A DNA stretch of 64,000 nucleotides. Source: Pseudovibrio sp. Tun.PSC04-5.I4 (GTDB taxonomy: Bacteria > Pseudomonadota > Alphaproteobacteria > Rhizobiales > Stappiaceae). A program made the translations under genes and the position numbers. The stretch's first letter is position 1. Every line of letters begins with the position of its first letter. Shown here piece by piece: positions 61,432 to 64,000 of the stretch. The stretch is from positions 4,218,501 to 4,282,500 of the forward strand of contig NZ_FNLB01000006.1 of NCBI RefSeq assembly GCF_900104145.1. Direction: 5' to 3'. The notes beneath the pieces were generated by a model. It saw only the letters and a list, made by a program, of their open reading frames with translations. It ran no database searches and was not told where the DNA came from.

Positions 61432-62001
61432 GTGGAAACAACAAGCGAGCATATTCTGGATGCTGTAGAGCGTCTCATCAGCGACGAAGGTACGCGTAAA
61501 CTGACCATTGACGCAGTGGCAGCTGAAGCGGGCATGTCAAAAGGTGGGATTCTATACAATTTCTGCAATAAAAGAGAGCTGCTGCTTGGGGTAATCCGGC
61601 GGGCTGTAACGCAGTATCGGCAGAGAACATATGAGCTGAGTGATAAGCTTTCTGCTCAGGGGGTTGCTTGTCCAGTATTGCGGGCAAGTTTTGATATTTA
61701 TCGTGACTACAGAAACAAAACAGCTCCTAAAGCGCTGTTTGCTCTTGCCGTTCAGGAGCCAGAACTGGTCGCGGAATTTCATGAAATGAGCGGAGAGTTT
61801 GCGCAAGCAATCAGCGATGAGGCGGATGACCCAGTTATTGGGCATATCTGTGAGCTGGTTGTTGATGGGCTTTACTATCGCGTTGCTATGGATATCGAGA
61901 CCCGTAGCAGTGAAGAGATTGAAAAACTAATTGATCGTGTGCTGATGATCACTTCCCACAGCAGCCAGTACACCGAGATAAAAGCTGAAGTCGGAAACTA
62001 G
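61432..62001 (+). CDS. TetR family repressor of the RND pump
   Basis: The 189-residue regulator has an N-terminal helix-turn-helix with LTIDAVAAEAGMSKGGILYN and FCNKRELLLG, and a helical ligand-binding C-terminus. The start is GTG. The efflux adaptor gene follows after six bases, so all three genes form one operon. Tandem operator-like repeats just upstream suggest autoregulation and control of the pump. Confidence 0.9.
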   Translation: METTSEHILDAVERLISDEGTRKLTIDAVAAEAGMSKGGILYNFCNKRELLLGVIRRAVTQYRQRTYELSDKLSAQGVACPVLRASFDIYRDYRNKTAPKALFALAVQEPELVAEFHEMSGEFAQAISDEADDPVIGHICELVVDGLYYRVAMDIETRSSEEIEKLIDRVLMITSHSSQYTEIKAEVGN

Positions 62002-62007
62002 GGTAAG

Positions 62008-63099
62008 ATGCAGAAAATTAGCGAAAATAGAAGAATGGGGCGCCGGGGCGCTACCATTTTTGTTGGGGCCCTTGCTGTGCTACTTGCAGGGTGCCAGGAG
62101 CAAGACGTCGCTGAAGCGCCTAAAGAAGCTATCGTTCGGCCAGCGAGCGTGATGATCGTTTCCGAGATTGATGATCTGTCAACGCGTAACTTCACAGGTC
62201 GTGTTGATGCTGTGCAGACTGTCGATCTGGCATTCCGTGTTTCCGGCCAGCTTGTTGAGCTCCCTGTCTCTGATGGTCAGCGTGTCAAAAAGGGTGATTT
62301 GATTGCTGCCCTTGACCCAACCGATTATGAGAATGTTGTTCGTGAGGCTCAGGTCAATTATGAGCAAAAGAAGAAAGATCTGAAGCGCTTTGAGACGCTG
62401 AAGAACAAACAGGTTATTTCTGAAGGTAAATATGATGGTGCGAAGACTGCCTTTGATTTGGCAGAGGTAACACTGGACAAAGCCAAGCAGAACCTTGGAT
62501 ATACTAGGATCGTTGCTCCATATGATGCTGTTGTAACCTCTCGCAGCCTTGATAACTACGCGATCATCAAAGACGGTAACAGCATTGTCCGTCTTCAGGA
62601 TGTGAGCGAAGTGCGCATTGATATCAACGTGCCTGAAACGCTATTCTCTCAAGCAACAGAGTCTTCTGTTTTGAAGATGACTGCTGAGTTTCCTTCCCAT
62701 CCGGGCAAGGTGTTTCCTCTGCAGTACCGTGAGCACAGCACCGAAGCCGATAAGGTTGCACAGACCTACCGTGTGACACTGGCTATGGATAACAAATCTG
62801 GCTTCAACATTATTCCCGGCATGACAGCGAGCGTTAAAGTTAGCCTCAATGGTCTTGGGAACCGAGATGAAACAGCCTTTTTTGTTCCAACTTCCGCAGT
62901 GGGCGCAGCGCCAGATAAGAGCGCATACGTTTGGGTTGTGAACCCGGATGACAAGCGTGTGACGCGTCGTTCTGTAACCCTTGGAACTATTTTGGGTGCT
63001 TTTATTCCGGTTCTGTCCGGTTTGAAAGACGGTGAAATGATTGTGACTGCTGGTGTAAGCCACCTTGATAACAATCAGCTAATTGTACCGAAGCTGTAA
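62008..63099 (+). CDS. RND efflux periplasmic adaptor lipoprotein
   Basis: The 363-residue membrane fusion protein has a lipoprotein signal with lipobox VLLAGC (Cys about 29), the lipoyl split domain (VDLAFRVSGQLVELPVSDGQ and YTRIVAPYDAVVTSRSLDNY), a coiled-coil hairpin (about 110-150), and beta-barrel and membrane-proximal domains. It bridges the inner-membrane RND pump and an outer-membrane channel. The pump gene starts 24 bases after the stop codon. No outer-membrane channel gene is in the window. Confidence 0.93.
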   Translation: MQKISENRRMGRRGATIFVGALAVLLAGCQEQDVAEAPKEAIVRPASVMIVSEIDDLSTRNFTGRVDAVQTVDLAFRVSGQLVELPVSDGQRVKKGDLIAALDPTDYENVVREAQVNYEQKKKDLKRFETLKNKQVISEGKYDGAKTAFDLAEVTLDKAKQNLGYTRIVAPYDAVVTSRSLDNYAIIKDGNSIVRLQDVSEVRIDINVPETLFSQATESSVLKMTAEFPSHPGKVFPLQYREHSTEADKVAQTYRVTLAMDNKSGFNIIPGMTASVKVSLNGLGNRDETAFFVPTSAVGAAPDKSAYVWVVNPDDKRVTRRSVTLGTILGAFIPVLSGLKDGEMIVTAGVSHLDNNQLIVPKL

Positions 63100-63123
63100 G
63101 AGCAGGCGTCTAGGAGTATTAAA

Positions 63124-64000
63124 AATGGATATTGCGCGCTACTCAATTGAGAAGCCGGTCAATGTCTGGATGGTTGTCCTTATCGCCTTCCTTGGCGGTT
63201 TATGGGCACTAGGCGGCATCGGACGGCTGGAAGATCCAGCATTTACAATTAAAGAAGCTCAGGTCATCACCTCTTATCCCGGCGCGAGTGCTGCTGAGGT
63301 GGAAGAGGAAGTTACTGAACGGCTGGAAAGCGCCATTCAGCAGATGCCTCAGCTGAAGCAGGTTCGCTCCACTTCTGAGCCCGGACTCTCCCGTATTCAG
63401 GTTGAGATGAAAGAAACCTATGATGGCACTGAGTTGCCACAGGTTTGGGATGAACTTCGCCGAAAAGTTGGCGATGAAGCTGGTGATTTGCCAAGTGGAG
63501 CACGCACGCCGACTGTTTATGACAGCTTTGGTGATGTGTTTGGCATGTACTATGCTCTAACGGCTGAAGGATATTCCAATCGTGAAATCCGTAAGACAGT
63601 TAAAGAGCTGCGCCGTGAGCTACTGACCGTTGACAATGTTGCGAAGGTTTCCGTTCTTGGAGCACCTGAGGACGAAATTGTCATCGAGATGGATCAAGAT
63701 CGTCTTGCCCAGCTTGGTATTACCGTTGCTGATGTGCAGAATGTGTTGAATGCGGAAAACGCAATTCAGGCAAACGGTACAACTGTTTCCGGTGATTTAC
63801 GTATCCGTATCTCAACCGTTTCGGCCTTTGACAGTTACCGTAGTATTCAGGATCTGGTGATTGGTGAACCGGGTTCTACTGCGATGGTTCGCTTGTCTGA
63901 TGTAGCGACCCTTTCCGTTCAGGAGCCTGAGAACCCTAAGGTTCTGGTTCGCCATAACGGTCAACGTGCTTTTACGCTGGGCGTTGCTGCGGTTAAAGAC
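63124..64000 (+). CDS. RND efflux permease subunit, cut by window end
   Basis: The frame runs open from an ATG at 63124 to the window edge, giving about 292 residues of a protein that is usually near 1,000. The start MDIARYSIEKPVNVWMVVLI is the first membrane segment. The next part is the porter domain, with AQVITSYPGASAAEVEEEVT, the TERLESAIQQMPQLKQVRST stretch and QDRLAQLGITVADVQNVL. It is driven by the proton gradient and pairs with the adaptor upstream. Drug or metal substrate cannot be told from this fragment. Confidence 0.93.

Noticed and set aside
1..64000. Insertion sequences, prophage, CRISPR array, tRNA or rRNA genes
   Set aside because: No transposase, integrase, spaced repeats or cloverleaf sequences were recognised on reading both strands. 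Without a tool such as tRNAscan a missed tRNA cannot be fully excluded.

Overview
This window reads as the chromosome of a free-living, flagellated alphaproteobacterium. The pointers are flagellar genes in the alphaproteobacterial order (flgF-flgG-flgA-flgH, fliX-dksA, flgB-flgC-fliE-fliQ-fliR-flhB), a CckA cell-cycle kinase, CtrA-type TTAA-N7-TTAAC boxes, an alphaproteobacterial SOS box (GAAC-N7-GAAC) before recA, a single-cysteine DksA, an F1-ATPase zeta inhibitor (DUF1476) and a DUF2585 protein. Moderate G+C and gene content suggest a marine Hyphomicrobiales such as the Pseudovibrio/Stappiaceae group. That placement is inference, not a database result. No tRNA, rRNA, CRISPR array, insertion sequence or prophage was seen.

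Positions 1-22000 are a flagellar region with four transcription units: flgI alone; fliX and dksA; flgF-flgG-flgA-flgH leftward; and fliL-fliM-DUF6468-MotE-TPR protein rightward. fliO-fliP runs leftward, divergent from flgB-flgC-fliE-fliQ-fliR-flhB-cckA. A good CtrA box lies just upstream of flgB, so the phosphorelay kinase that feeds CtrA may sit at the end of a CtrA-controlled operon.

Positions 22000-42100 hold housekeeping genes (recA, alaS, icd, trmJ, murI, rpsD, ttcA) interleaved with accessory genes: pseudouridine catabolism (psuK-psuG), a cyclic-nucleotide-gated K+ channel, a stand-alone KAS II, a DUF2585 protein, HdeD, an AGCS amino-acid carrier, a small zinc-binding protein, a small secreted peptide and a HAD phosphatase. 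A possible small structured RNA lies between hdeD and trmJ.

Positions 42200-54100 contain an iron-sulfur pair (grxD, bolA) and the purine genes purL and purQ-purS-purC, with a 35-residue membrane peptide gene between purS and purQ. About 6 kb separates purL from purQ. It carries a secreted protein, an HlyD/FUSC efflux pair, a peroxiredoxin-like gene divergent from an AraC regulator, and a chromate transporter, and it looks like an accessory block set into a conserved purine/iron-sulfur backbone.

Positions 54200-64000 hold an HpcH/HpaI aldolase, rpe, a BASS-like transporter, an Lrp regulator divergent from a large indolepyruvate ferredoxin oxidoreductase, and a TetR-controlled RND efflux operon. 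The pump gene runs off the right edge. Two tandem 20-bp operator-like repeats precede the TetR gene.
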